Shown here one piece after another: positions 16,915 to 25,561 of a DNA stretch of 64,000 nt. The DNA is taken from positions 259,694-323,693 of the forward strand of contig NZ_GL882573.1 in the NCBI RefSeq assembly GCF_000195595.1, read 5' to 3'. Numbering within the stretch: position 1 is the stretch's first letter; each line of letters starts with the position of its first letter. Position numbers and translations under genes: made by a program. Below the pieces are notes generated by a model that was not told where the DNA came from, made no database searches, and saw only the letters and a list, made by a program, of their open reading frames with translations. The stretch is from Actinomyces sp. oral taxon 170 str. F0386 (GTDB lineage Bacteria; Actinomycetota; Actinomycetes; Actinomycetales; Actinomycetaceae).

Positions 16915-17934
16915 ATGCCGAACGGGGTCATCGGAGACGGGGCTCGCCTGCGCCGCCCGGCCATCCTCCTGGCCGCAGCCGTGCTGCTCGCCACGTGCGT
17001 GCTGGCCTCCCTGTTCGTCGGCTCCTCCAGGATCCCCGCCGACCAGGTCGCCCACTACCTGCTCCACCCCGACGCCTCCAACGTCTCCTACAACATCAAC
17101 GTCCTACGCGTGCAGCGCACCATCATCGGCGTGCTCGTCGGAACCGCCCTGGCTGTGGCCGGCGCGATCATGCAGGCCGTCACCCGCAACCCCCTGGCCG
17201 AGCCCGGGCTGCTCGGCGTCAACGCCGGCGCCTCGCTCGGTATCGTCCTGGGGACTGCCGCGCTCGGCGTCCTCCCGGTCCCCGGCCAGCTGCTCCTGGC
17301 GGCCGGCGGCGCCCTGACTGCCACCGCGCTCGTCCAGGTCATCGGGATGATCGGCGGCTCGACATCCTCGCCGGTGCGCCTGGTGCTCATCGGCGTGGCC
17401 TTCTCGGCCTTCGCCGGGGCGCTCATTCGCGGCGTTGTGCTGACGATGCCGAACCTGTTCCGCACCTTCATCGACTGGGAGGTCGGCTCCCTGACCCGCG
17501 CCGACATCCCCCTGGCGGCCATGACGACTCTCGTGGTCCTGGGGGCTGGTGCAGCCCTCCTCCTGGCCGGTTCCCTGGACAACATCGCCCTGGGCGATGA
17601 CGTCGCCTCCTCCCTGGGCACCAGGGTCGGCCTCGTGCGGGGGCTGAGTCTGCTGGTCATCACGCTCCTGTGCGCCACAGCCACCACGGTGGCCGGCCCC
17701 ATCGGGTTCGTCGGGCTCATGGCACCCCTGACGGCCTCCTGGCTCATGGGACCCCACCGGGGCTGGATCGTGGCCCTGTGCGCACTGGGCGGTCCCGTCG
17801 TCGTCCTGGCCGCCGACGTCCTGGGCCGCGTCCTGGCCCGCCCTGGCGAGATGCAGGTCGGCCTGCTGACGGCCTTCGTCGGCTCGCCCGTCCTCCTGCT
17901 CATGGTCCTACGGCTGAAGGACCGGGCCTCATGA
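16915..17934 (+). CDS. fepD: FecCD-family ferric siderophore permease (FepD-like)
   Basis: A 339-residue BtuC/FecCD-type permease with about ten membrane segments. LRVQRTIIGVLVGTALAVAG and the ITRNPLAEPGLLG-type stretch (AVTRNPLAEPGLLGVNAGAS) are characteristic. ATG 16915 is preceded by GGGGGAGG four bases upstream; GTG 16894 is a weaker alternative. It is first of four overlapping genes under an iron box. Symbols for the operon follow E. coli fepDGCB because the binding protein at the end is clearly FepB-like. Confidence 0.92.
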   Translation: MPNGVIGDGARLRRPAILLAAAVLLATCVLASLFVGSSRIPADQVAHYLLHPDASNVSYNINVLRVQRTIIGVLVGTALAVAGAIMQAVTRNPLAEPGLLGVNAGASLGIVLGTAALGVLPVPGQLLLAAGGALTATALVQVIGMIGGSTSSPVRLVLIGVAFSAFAGALIRGVVLTMPNLFRTFIDWEVGSLTRADIPLAAMTTLVVLGAGAALLLAGSLDNIALGDDVASSLGTRVGLVRGLSLLVITLLCATATTVAGPIGFVGLMAPLTASWLMGPHRGWIVALCALGGPVVVLAADVLGRVLARPGEMQVGLLTAFVGSPVLLLMVLRLKDRAS

Positions 17935-19046
17935 GAGGAATCAGACTGAGCCGTACCGCTGCCCCGGTGCGCCCCGTGGTCACCGGCCCGCGCCGCAGCC
18001 TTCACGTGGGGACCGACGCCGGACGCCTGTGGATCGTCGTCGGCCGCTGGTCAGTGCTCATCACCCCCCGCCACGTCCTCGTCGGCCTCGTCCTGATAGC
18101 GCTCAGCCTCGCGGTGGCTGTCGCCGCCCTGCGCCTGGGAAAGTTCGCCGTCTCCACCCAGGAGGTCCTCGACGCGCTCCAGGGACAGGGGCGCAGGATC
18201 GTCCAGGTCGTCATCGTCAAATGGAAGCTACCCCGGATCCTGCTGGGACTCGTGGCGGGCCTGGCCCTGGGTGTGGCCGGCGCCGTCTTCCAGACCATCA
18301 CCCGCAACCCCCTGGGCTCGCCCGACCTCATCGGCTTCAGCACGGGCGCGCAGACCGGGATCCTGGTCAGCGTCCTGCTCCTGCCCGGATCCATGCTGTC
18401 CACCTCCCTGGCCTCCTTCATCGGCGGGGCCGCCGTAGGGGTGGTGACCTACCTGGTCTCCCTGCGCGGCGGATTCACCGGGCTGCGCTTCATTCTCGTG
18501 GGGATCGCCATCAGCTCCATGCTCGTCTCCGTCAACCGCTGGCTGCTAGTGCGGGTTGATGACGACGAGGGTCTGGGCGCCCTCAAGGCCGTCACCGGCA
18601 CCCTCGGGGCGGCCCGGTGGCCAGTGGTCACCCCGACCTGCCTGGCCATCGGCGTCACCGTGGCCCTCACCCTGCTGACCGCCCGGCACCTGCGGGTCCT
18701 GTCCCTGGGGGAGCAGATGGCCACCATCCTGGGCAGCCCCACCCGTCGTGTCAGCGCCGTCCTCATCCTGCTGGGAACCGTGCTGGTGGCCGTAGTGACG
18801 ATGGCGGCCGGTCCCATCGGATTCGTCGCCCTCGTGGCGCCCCACCTGGCCCGACTCCTCACCGGTGCCCCGCAGCCCCCGCTGCTCGTCTCCGGTTTGA
18901 CGGGCAGCCTCCTGCTGACGGGCGCCGACCTGCTCAGCCAGCTGGTGCTCGAGTCGATGCCCGTGAGCGTGGTGACCAACGCCGTCGGCGGCCTCTACCT
19001 CATGGTGACGCTGACAGTGGTGGCGCGCGGAAGGAGATCCCTGTGA
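17931..19046 (+). CDS. fepG: FecCD-family ferric siderophore permease (FepG-like)
   Basis: A 371-residue second half of the permease heterodimer, starting at the ATG that overlaps the fepD stop. KLPRILLGLVAGLALGVAG and TITRNPLGSPDLIGFSTGAQ are the family hallmarks, followed by AAGPIGFVALVAPHLARLL near the C-terminus. The first 60 residues are longer than in E. coli FepG and hydrophilic. It overlaps fepC by a GTGA junction, so translation is probably coupled. Confidence 0.92.
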   Translation: MRGIRLSRTAAPVRPVVTGPRRSLHVGTDAGRLWIVVGRWSVLITPRHVLVGLVLIALSLAVAVAALRLGKFAVSTQEVLDALQGQGRRIVQVVIVKWKLPRILLGLVAGLALGVAGAVFQTITRNPLGSPDLIGFSTGAQTGILVSVLLLPGSMLSTSLASFIGGAAVGVVTYLVSLRGGFTGLRFILVGIAISSMLVSVNRWLLVRVDDDEGLGALKAVTGTLGAARWPVVTPTCLAIGVTVALTLLTARHLRVLSLGEQMATILGSPTRRVSAVLILLGTVLVAVVTMAAGPIGFVALVAPHLARLLTGAPQPPLLVSGLTGSLLLTGADLLSQLVLESMPVSVVTNAVGGLYLMVTLTVVARGRRSL

Positions 19047-19987
19047 CCGACCTGCCCTCCACCGAGCTGAACGCCGGCGCCGGGCCGGACGCCTCCGAGG
19101 CCCGCCTGGCCGCCCGGGGTGCGACCATCGCCTACGAGCGCCACGTGGTCTCCCGAGACCTCGACGTCGACATCCCCGCCGGCGTCTTCACCGCCATCGT
19201 GGGCCCCAACGCCTGCGGGAAGTCCACGCTGCTGCGCGCCATGGCCCGCCTGCACCGGCCCGCCCGGGGCGCGGTCCTCCTCGACGGCGCCGACATCGCC
19301 CGCCTGGGCACCAAGGACGTGGCCCGCCGGGTCGGTCTGCTGCCCCAGAGCGCCGTCGTTCCCGGCGGCATGCTGGTGCGCGACCTCGTGGCCCGCGGCC
19401 GCTTCCCCCACCAGGGCATGTTCCGCCAGTGGTCTCGGGAGGACAGGACGGCCGTCGAGGAGGCCATGGAGATGGTGGGCGTCACCGAGTTGGCCGCCCG
19501 CCCCGTCGACGAGCTCAGCGGCGGCCAGTGCCAGCGCGTGTGGATCGCCCTGGCACTGGCCCAGGGCACCGAGACGATCCTCCTGGACGAGCCCACCACC
19601 TTCCTCGATCTGGCCCATCAGGTCGACATCCTCCGGCTGTGCCGCCGTCTCAACGCCGACGGGCGCACGGTGGTGGCCGTCCTGCACGACCTCAACCAGG
19701 CCGCGCGCTGCGCCGAGCACATGATCGTCATGCACGACGGTCGGGTCCGCGTCACCGGCTCCCCGCGCAGGATCATCACCGAGGACCTCATCGAGGAGGT
19801 CTTCGGACTGGCAGCCGTCATCGCTCCCGACCCGGTGGCCGGCACCCCCATGGTGGTGCCCCGCCACCTGGGCGAGGTCACGCCGGTCGGCCCTGCCCCA
19901 CAGCCCTCTGCCGAGCCAGTCTCGGCAGGCACCAGCCCGACTGCTCGCTCCCAGCAGGACGGACAAGAAAGGAACACAGACAGATGA
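19043..19987 (+). CDS. fepC: Ferric siderophore ABC transporter ATP-binding protein
   Basis: A 314-residue cytoplasmic ATPase. Walker A is GPNACGKSTLLRAM, the signature LSGGQCQRVWIALALAQ, Walker B TILLDEPTTFLDL, and the switch His lies in AVLHDLNQAARCA. These sequences are typical of FepC/FhuC-type importers. GTG 19043 overlaps the fepG stop. A tail of about 40 residues rich in Pro, Ser and Gln follows the core and precedes the next gene's start by overlap. Confidence 0.94.
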   Translation: MTDLPSTELNAGAGPDASEARLAARGATIAYERHVVSRDLDVDIPAGVFTAIVGPNACGKSTLLRAMARLHRPARGAVLLDGADIARLGTKDVARRVGLLPQSAVVPGGMLVRDLVARGRFPHQGMFRQWSREDRTAVEEAMEMVGVTELAARPVDELSGGQCQRVWIALALAQGTETILLDEPTTFLDLAHQVDILRLCRRLNADGRTVVAVLHDLNQAARCAEHMIVMHDGRVRVTGSPRRIITEDLIEEVFGLAAVIAPDPVAGTPMVVPRHLGEVTPVGPAPQPSAEPVSAGTSPTARSQQDGQERNTDR

Positions 19988-21063
19988 ACGCATCCACGCG
20001 GCGCCCCCGCCGCCTGAGGCAGGGCCTCGTCGCCGTTGTCGCCATGGTGCTGAGCACCGGCCTGGCGGCCTGCGGCTCCTCCAACAGCTCGACCTCCGCC
20101 TCGACCGCCGCAGGTTCCGCGGGGGCCTCCGGGGCCGCATCGGCCGGAGCCTCCGCCGAGGCCACCTGGCCGGTCACCATCAAGGGGGACGACGGCGTCG
20201 ACGTCGAGATCAAGGCCGAGCCCAAGAGCATCGTGTCCACCTCGGTGACGCTGACCGGATCTCTCCTGGCCATCGACGCCCCGGTGGCCGCCTCGACGCC
20301 GGCCAAGAAGAAGGACGAGAAGACCGACGACAACGGCTTCTTCACCCAGTGGTCCAAGCAGGCCACCGACAAGGGCGTCAAGGCCATCGACGGCACCGAG
20401 GACAACCTCGCCCAGACGGTTGCCGGTGACAACCCCGACCTCATCATCGTGGCCAAGACCGGGCAGGACTCGGCCGTCAAGGTCGTTGACAGCCTGCGCC
20501 AGCTCGAGGTCCCCGTCCTCGTCATCGACTACGGCTCGCACTCCTGGCAGGACGTGACCAAGACCCTGGGGCAGGCCACCGGACGCCAGGCCAAGGCCGA
20601 CTCCGTCGTCAAGGACTACACCACCAAGGCGGAGAAGACCAAGAGCGCCATCTCGGTCCCGCAGGGTTCGACCTCGGTCTTCACCGTCCCAGGGGATGGC
20701 ACCAAGGGCGCCAACGCCTTCACCGAGGAGGCCCCGCAGGTCCAGCTCCTCAAGGACCTGGGCTTCACCATCGCCACCGTCCCCGACGACGTCAAGGGCG
20801 ACCAGTCCATGGGCGAGCGCAAGGACATCGTCCAGCTCTCGCCGGAGAACGTCCAGGCGGGGCTGACCGGTGAGAACTGGGTGGTCATCGCCGCCGATGA
20901 GACCGCCAAGACCGCCGTCACCAGCAACGAGACCTTCAGCTCGGCCGCCCCGGTGACCGGAGGCAAGGTGCAGTACATGCCGCCCTCGTCCTTCCGGCTG
21001 GACTACTACTCCGCCCTCGAGATGCTCGACGCCGTCCAGAAGGCCTACCCCAAGGCCTCCTGA
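19984..21063 (+). CDS. fepB: FepB-like ferric siderophore-binding lipoprotein
   Basis: A 359-residue lipoprotein with a lipobox at STGLAAC (Cys30), then a Ser/Ala-rich linker. The mature part carries IVSTSVTLTGSLLAIDAPVA, GFFTQWSKQA, DIVQLSPENVQAGLTGE and SFRLDYYSALEMLDAV. These blocks match E. coli FepB, which binds ferric enterobactin. In a Gram-positive cell it would be anchored to the outer leaflet of the membrane and feed FepDG. No siderophore synthesis genes occur nearby, so uptake of other species' catechol siderophores is likely, though the ligand is inferred. Confidence 0.92.
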   Translation: MNASTRRPRRLRQGLVAVVAMVLSTGLAACGSSNSSTSASTAAGSAGASGAASAGASAEATWPVTIKGDDGVDVEIKAEPKSIVSTSVTLTGSLLAIDAPVAASTPAKKKDEKTDDNGFFTQWSKQATDKGVKAIDGTEDNLAQTVAGDNPDLIIVAKTGQDSAVKVVDSLRQLEVPVLVIDYGSHSWQDVTKTLGQATGRQAKADSVVKDYTTKAEKTKSAISVPQGSTSVFTVPGDGTKGANAFTEEAPQVQLLKDLGFTIATVPDDVKGDQSMGERKDIVQLSPENVQAGLTGENWVVIAADETAKTAVTSNETFSSAAPVTGGKVQYMPPSSFRLDYYSALEMLDAVQKAYPKAS

Positions 21064-21091
21064 AGCACTGATGACCTGAGGGTCAACGCGT

Positions 21092-21122
21092 TGGTGCCCC
21101 GGGCTCTCGGCCCGGGGCACCA
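21092..21122. terminator. Terminator between fepB and gabD
   Basis: TGGTGCCCCGGGC and GCCCGGGGCACCA form a perfect 13-bp stem with a five-base loop. It lies 28 bases after fepB and 21 bases beyond the gabD stop. The two genes converge, so it may end both. Confidence 0.85.
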
Positions 21123-21143
21123 CGTATACCGGGCGTGAGCCCG

Positions 21144-22676
21144 TCAGCTCCAGGCGACCGAGTAGTACTGGGTCTCCTGGAACTCGCGGATCCCCTCGCG
21201 CGCGCCCTCGCGTCCGATGCCGGACTGCTTGACGCCGCCGAAGGGGGCGGCGGGATCGGACACGAGCCCGCGGTTGACACCGACCATCCCGACCTCCATG
21301 CGCTCGGCCAGGCGCAGCGCCCATCCGAGGTCGCGGGAGAAGACATAACCCGACAGCCCGTAGTCCGTGTCATTGATCCACGTCAGCAGCTCGTCCTCAT
21401 CGTCCCACGTGACGATCGGGGCGACGGGACCGAAGATCTCGGTGCGCACGATCTCCGCGTCGGGGGCGACGTTCGTGAGGACCCGCACCGGCATGAACGC
21501 ACCTGGAGAGCCCTTGGGCCAGGAGGACTCGGCGTACACGACGGCGCCCCCGGCCACCGCCCCCTCCACCAGGGCGTTGATCTTGTCACGGGCATGCGTC
21601 GTCACCATGGGGCCGATCTGGTTCGCCTCGTCCGCCAGAGCCGGCCCGACCCTCAGGTCGCGGACGACCGCGGAGAACTTCTCGGTGAACTCCTGGGCGA
21701 CGTCCTGGTGGACGTAGAAGCGGTTGGCGGCGGTGCAGGCCTCGCCACCGCCTCTGAGCTTGGCCTGAACGGCGCCCGTCACCGCGGCGTCGATGTCGGC
21801 GTCGGCCGCCACGACGAAGGGCGCGTTCCCCCCGAGCTCCATCGATGACACCAGCACCTTCTCCGCCGCCTGCCTCATGAGCACACGACCGACCCGGGTC
21901 GAGCCGGTGAAGGAGACGGCTCGGACCCTGGGATCCTCGAGCCACGTCGTCGACACCTCCGCGGAACGGCTCGAGGGCACGATGTTCACCACGCCCGCGG
22001 GCACGCCGGCCTGCAGGATCAGGTGCCCCAGTGCTACCGCTGTCAGAGGCGTGAGGGATGCCGGGCGGAGCACCACTGTGCACCCGGCGGCGAGGGCCGG
22101 GGCGATCTTGCGGGTCCCCATCGCCGCAGGGAAGTTCCAGGGGGTGATCATGGCGACCACCCCGATCGGCCGGTGAGTGACGATCGTTCGAGTCCCACCC
22201 GCCGGGGAGCATCCGAAACCGCCTTCGGTGCGCACTGCCTCCTCGGCGAACCATCGGAAGAACTCCGCTGCGTAGAGGACCTCCGCCCTGGCGTCGTCCA
22301 GCGCCTTGCCGTTCTCGGCGCTGATGAGCACCGCGAGCTCATCGGCCCGTTCCACCATGAGGCTGAACAGGGTCCGCAGCAGCTCGGCGCGCTGTCGGGG
22401 TGGGGTGGCGCTCCATGCCGGCAGCGCCTCGGAGGCGGCGTCGACGGCGCGCGCGGCGTCCGCCGGAGTCGCGTCCGCACAGCGTGCGAACACGGCGTTG
22501 CTGGCCGGGTCGACGACGTCGAACGTTCCCCCGTCGGACGCGGCGATCATCCGCCCGCCCAGGAGCATTCCCTCCTCGGGATGGATCCTGCGCAGGTGGT
22601 CGGCCAGAGCCGGGTGGGCTCCGAGGGTCGTGTACTCGGTTGTGTCAGCCGCCGTGCTGGGTCGTGTGTCAGTCAT
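21144..22676 (-). CDS. gabD: Succinate-semialdehyde dehydrogenase (NAD(P)+)
   Basis: A 510-residue aldehyde dehydrogenase that would oxidise succinic semialdehyde from GABA to succinate. The general-base Glu280 lies in SSMELGGNAP, the catalytic Cys314 in GGGEACTAANRF, and the cofactor region in FTGSTRVGR. The cysteine context EACTAANR resembles GabD/SSADH. It is the last gene of gabT-gdh-gabD on this strand, which supports GABA breakdown. Other semialdehydes are possible substrates. Confidence 0.88.
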   Translation of the reverse strand: MTDTRPSTAADTTEYTTLGAHPALADHLRRIHPEEGMLLGGRMIAASDGGTFDVVDPASNAVFARCADATPADAARAVDAASEALPAWSATPPRQRAELLRTLFSLMVERADELAVLISAENGKALDDARAEVLYAAEFFRWFAEEAVRTEGGFGCSPAGGTRTIVTHRPIGVVAMITPWNFPAAMGTRKIAPALAAGCTVVLRPASLTPLTAVALGHLILQAGVPAGVVNIVPSSRSAEVSTTWLEDPRVRAVSFTGSTRVGRVLMRQAAEKVLVSSMELGGNAPFVVAADADIDAAVTGAVQAKLRGGGEACTAANRFYVHQDVAQEFTEKFSAVVRDLRVGPALADEANQIGPMVTTHARDKINALVEGAVAGGAVVYAESSWPKGSPGAFMPVRVLTNVAPDAEIVRTEIFGPVAPIVTWDDEDELLTWINDTDYGLSGYVFSRDLGWALRLAERMEVGMVGVNRGLVSDPAAPFGGVKQSGIGREGAREGIREFQETQYYSVAWS

Positions 22677-22715
22677 GGTTGTGCTCCCTGAGTATCGACT
22701 GTCGCCTGTCAGGCA

Positions 22716-23966
22716 TCACGGGTAGAGGCCACGGGAGATGTGGGCCTCGGCCACGCGCTTGACCGCCATCGTCGTCGCAGCAGTGCGCAGTGAGAGCCCG
22801 TGATCCCGGGAGAAGTCAGTGACCTCGTTCCAGGCCCTGTCCATCCTGGTGCGGAGACGCTCATTGACCTCCTCCTCGGTCCACCAGTAGGACTGGTTGG
22901 CCTGCACCCACTCGAAGTAGGACACGATGACGCCGCCGGCGTTGGCGAGAATGTCCGGAACGACCAGGATCCCCTTATCCGCCAGGATCGCGTCGGCCGT
23001 CGGCGTCGTCGGGCCGTTGGCGCCCTCGACGACCAGCTTGGCATCGATCGCCGGCGCGGTCTGCTCGGTGATGACCCCTTCGACCGCCGCAGGGACGATC
23101 ACGTCGCAGGGAACTGCGAAGAGCTCGGTCGGAGGGATCGGATCCGCGCCGGGGAACCCGGTGATGGCACCGGTCTCATCCATGAAGGTCTCGAGCGCTG
23201 GGATGTCGATGCCCTTGTCGTTGCGAATCGTGCTGTAGACGTCCGCCACGGCCAGGACCTTCACGCCCGCCTCATGGAGGAAGCGGGCAGTGCCCCTACC
23301 AACCTTGCCGAAGCCCTGGACGACCGCGGTGGCCTGCGAAGGATTCAGGCCTATGCTCGCCATCGCGTTAAGAGCGGAGTAGACGACGCCGCGGGAGGTG
23401 GCTGCGGCCCGTCCCTGCGATCCGCCGAGATTGACGGGCTTGCCCGTGACGGTCCCCAGCACGGTGTGCCCCGTGGCCACCGAGTAGGTGTCCATCATCC
23501 ACGCCATGGTCTGCTCATCGGTCCCCATGTCGGGAGCGGGGATGTCCTTGCCGGGCCCGATCAGAGGGATCAGCTCCGAGGTGTAGCGCCGGGTCAGGCG
23601 CTCGAGCTCTCTTTCCGAGTGGGCCCGCGGGTCGACCTGGACCCCGCCCTTCGCGCCGCCGTACGGCAGATCGAGAAGAGCGCACTTCCACGTCATCCAC
23701 ATGGCCAGCGCCCGCACCTCGTCGAGGTCCACGTTGGGGGAGTAGCGGATCCCTCCCTTCGCCGGGCCGCGAGAGATGTTGTGCTGGACGCGGTGCCCGA
23801 TGCACAGCTCCATCGTGCCGTCGTCGCGTCGCAGCGGAATCGAGACCGTCACCTCCTTGCGGGCGGTTTCGAGCATGTGTTGCGTTCCCTCGTCGAAGCC
23901 GAGGAACTGGATCGCCTCGGCGAGCTGAGTCCGAGCATCGGTGAGGGGATGAGGGGTCGAGGGCAT
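22716..23966 (-). CDS. Glutamate dehydrogenase (Glu/Leu/Phe/Val family)
   Basis: A 416-residue hexameric-type dehydrogenase converting glutamate to 2-oxoglutarate and ammonium. Substrate-site lysines lie in GPAKGGIRY (Lys70) and WMTWKCAL (Lys94), and the catalytic Lys106 is in LPYGGAKGGVQVDP. The NAD domain has VQGFGKVGRGTARFL. The length is that of the NAD-linked catabolic class rather than the 450-residue biosynthetic class. Placed between gabT and gabD, it would regenerate the 2-oxoglutarate that the transaminase uses. A 39-base gap separates it from gabD. Confidence 0.92.
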   Translation of the reverse strand: MPSTPHPLTDARTQLAEAIQFLGFDEGTQHMLETARKEVTVSIPLRRDDGTMELCIGHRVQHNISRGPAKGGIRYSPNVDLDEVRALAMWMTWKCALLDLPYGGAKGGVQVDPRAHSERELERLTRRYTSELIPLIGPGKDIPAPDMGTDEQTMAWMMDTYSVATGHTVLGTVTGKPVNLGGSQGRAAATSRGVVYSALNAMASIGLNPSQATAVVQGFGKVGRGTARFLHEAGVKVLAVADVYSTIRNDKGIDIPALETFMDETGAITGFPGADPIPPTELFAVPCDVIVPAAVEGVITEQTAPAIDAKLVVEGANGPTTPTADAILADKGILVVPDILANAGGVIVSYFEWVQANQSYWWTEEEVNERLRTRMDRAWNEVTDFSRDHGLSLRTAATTMAVKRVAEAHISRGLYP

Positions 23967-24046
23967 TGAGCTACCTCCTGGGCTGGTCGGGTGGAAGATC
24001 GTGATCCGAGGCCGGCACGGCCGTGAGACGTGGGCGGAAGAAGGGG

Positions 24047-25369
24047 TCAGGGCTGGGCTCGGAGCGCCTGCTCAAGGATCCCCATGCCCTCGATGAACAG
24101 CTCGTCCGACATGGTGACCGGTGGCAGCAGGCGGATGACGTTGCCGTAGGTGCCGCAAGTGAGCAGTATCAGGCCGCGTGAGCGTGCGGCCTGCGCGACG
24201 GCGGCGGTCAGTGCCGCGTCGGGCTCCCGCGAGTCGGGGTCGACGAGCTCGAGAGCCATCATGGCGCCCCTACCCCGGACCTCGCCGATGCGCGGGTCCT
24301 CGGCCTTCCAACGCTCCATCAGGCGGATGCCGGTCTCACCGATCGTGCGGGCCCGCTCAATGAGAGCGTGCTCCTCGATCATGTCCAGCGCCGCCAGGGC
24401 GGCGGCGCAGGCCACGGGGTTGCCGCAGTAGGTGCCGCCGAGGGCGCCCGGTCCGGCGGAGTCCATGATCTCGGCCGAACCGGTGACTGCTGACAGCGGC
24501 ATGCCCCCGGCCAGGCCCTTGGCGGTCGTCACCAGGTCGGGGACGACTCCCTCGTGCTCGCAGGCGAACCATGCTCCGGTGCGGGCGATTCCCGATTGGA
24601 TCTCGTCGGCGATGAAGACCGCGCCGTTGTCGCGGCACCAGCGCTGGAGCGCCGTGAGAAAACCGGGTGCCGGGACGATGAACCCGCCCTCGCCCTGAAC
24701 GGGTTCGATAATGACGGCGGCGACGGAGGACGCCCCCACCTGCTTCTCGATCTGACTGATCGCGCGCTCGGCGGCGGCCTCGCCGTCCAACCCGTCACGG
24801 TACGGGTACGAGCCGGGGACCCGGTAGAGCTCTGGGGAGAAGGGGCCGAAGCCGCCCTTGTAGGGGGAGGCCTTGGCTGTCAGTCCCATGGTCAGGGATG
24901 TGCGTCCGTGGAAGGCGTGGTCGAAGCAGATGACGGCCTGGCGGCCGGTGTGCTTGCGAGCGAGCTTGATGGCGTTCTCGACGGCCTCCGCCCCGGAGTT
25001 GAACAGCGCGGTCTTCTTCGGGAAGCTGCCCGGGGTCAGGGCGTTCAGACGTTCGGCGACCTCGACGTATCCGGCGTACCTCGTGACGGCGAAGGAGGTG
25101 TGCGTCAGGTTCTCGGCCTGCTCCTGGATCGCGGCAACGACGGGCGCCGCCGCGCCTCCCACGGTTGTCACCGCGATTCCTGATCCGAAGTCGATGAGAC
25201 GGTTGCCGTCCACGTCCTCCAGGACACCGCGGTCCGTGCGCCGTGCGAATGTCGGCATGGCGGCGGTCAGGGCGCGCGGAAGTGCGGTACCGGCGCGTTC
25301 ATCGAGGGCGCGGGCCTCGGGGCCGGGCAGAGGGGTGGCGAGATGAATGGTCTGGGGCAGCGTTGCCAT
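24047..25369 (-). CDS. gabT: 4-aminobutyrate--2-oxoglutarate transaminase
   Basis: A 440-residue class III PLP aminotransferase that moves the amino group of GABA to 2-oxoglutarate. The PLP-binding Asp255 is in FIADEIQSGIARTG and the Schiff-base Lys284 in TTAKGLAGGMPLSAVTG. NSGAEAVENAIKLARKHTGR and GGTYCGNPVACAAALA support GabT. It leads the leftward operon and diverges from the PucR regulator, with about 190 bases of shared regulatory DNA. Confidence 0.93.
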   Translation of the reverse strand: MATLPQTIHLATPLPGPEARALDERAGTALPRALTAAMPTFARRTDRGVLEDVDGNRLIDFGSGIAVTTVGGAAAPVVAAIQEQAENLTHTSFAVTRYAGYVEVAERLNALTPGSFPKKTALFNSGAEAVENAIKLARKHTGRQAVICFDHAFHGRTSLTMGLTAKASPYKGGFGPFSPELYRVPGSYPYRDGLDGEAAAERAISQIEKQVGASSVAAVIIEPVQGEGGFIVPAPGFLTALQRWCRDNGAVFIADEIQSGIARTGAWFACEHEGVVPDLVTTAKGLAGGMPLSAVTGSAEIMDSAGPGALGGTYCGNPVACAAALAALDMIEEHALIERARTIGETGIRLMERWKAEDPRIGEVRGRGAMMALELVDPDSREPDAALTAAVAQAARSRGLILLTCGTYGNVIRLLPPVTMSDELFIEGMGILEQALRAQP

Positions 25370-25505
25370 GTGGACCTCACAGTGTGTCGTGACGGGCGGA
25401 GATCTGCAGCGGAACAGGGTGCTCCGGGATGTCGTAGAAACGTGCTCGGCTTTGAGTTCTGCTTCAGGCTATGCCCGCCCCTGGGGCTGAGCGCCTAAGC
25501 TTGCT

Positions 25506-25538
25506 GCACAAAATTCCTTAAATCTTGTGCATGATGCA
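25506..25538. promoter_or_regulatory. Dyads between gabT and pucR, candidate operator
   Basis: GCACAAAATT (25506-25515) and AATCTTGTGC (25521-25530) are mirror images at nine of ten positions around a five-base centre. TGCAT-G-ATGCA (25528-25538) follows directly. The site lies about 25 bases before the pucR start in the divergent promoter region, so it is a natural candidate for PucR binding. Confidence 0.5.
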
Positions 25539-25561
25539 TAGAACGGTGTTTGAATCCTGAC

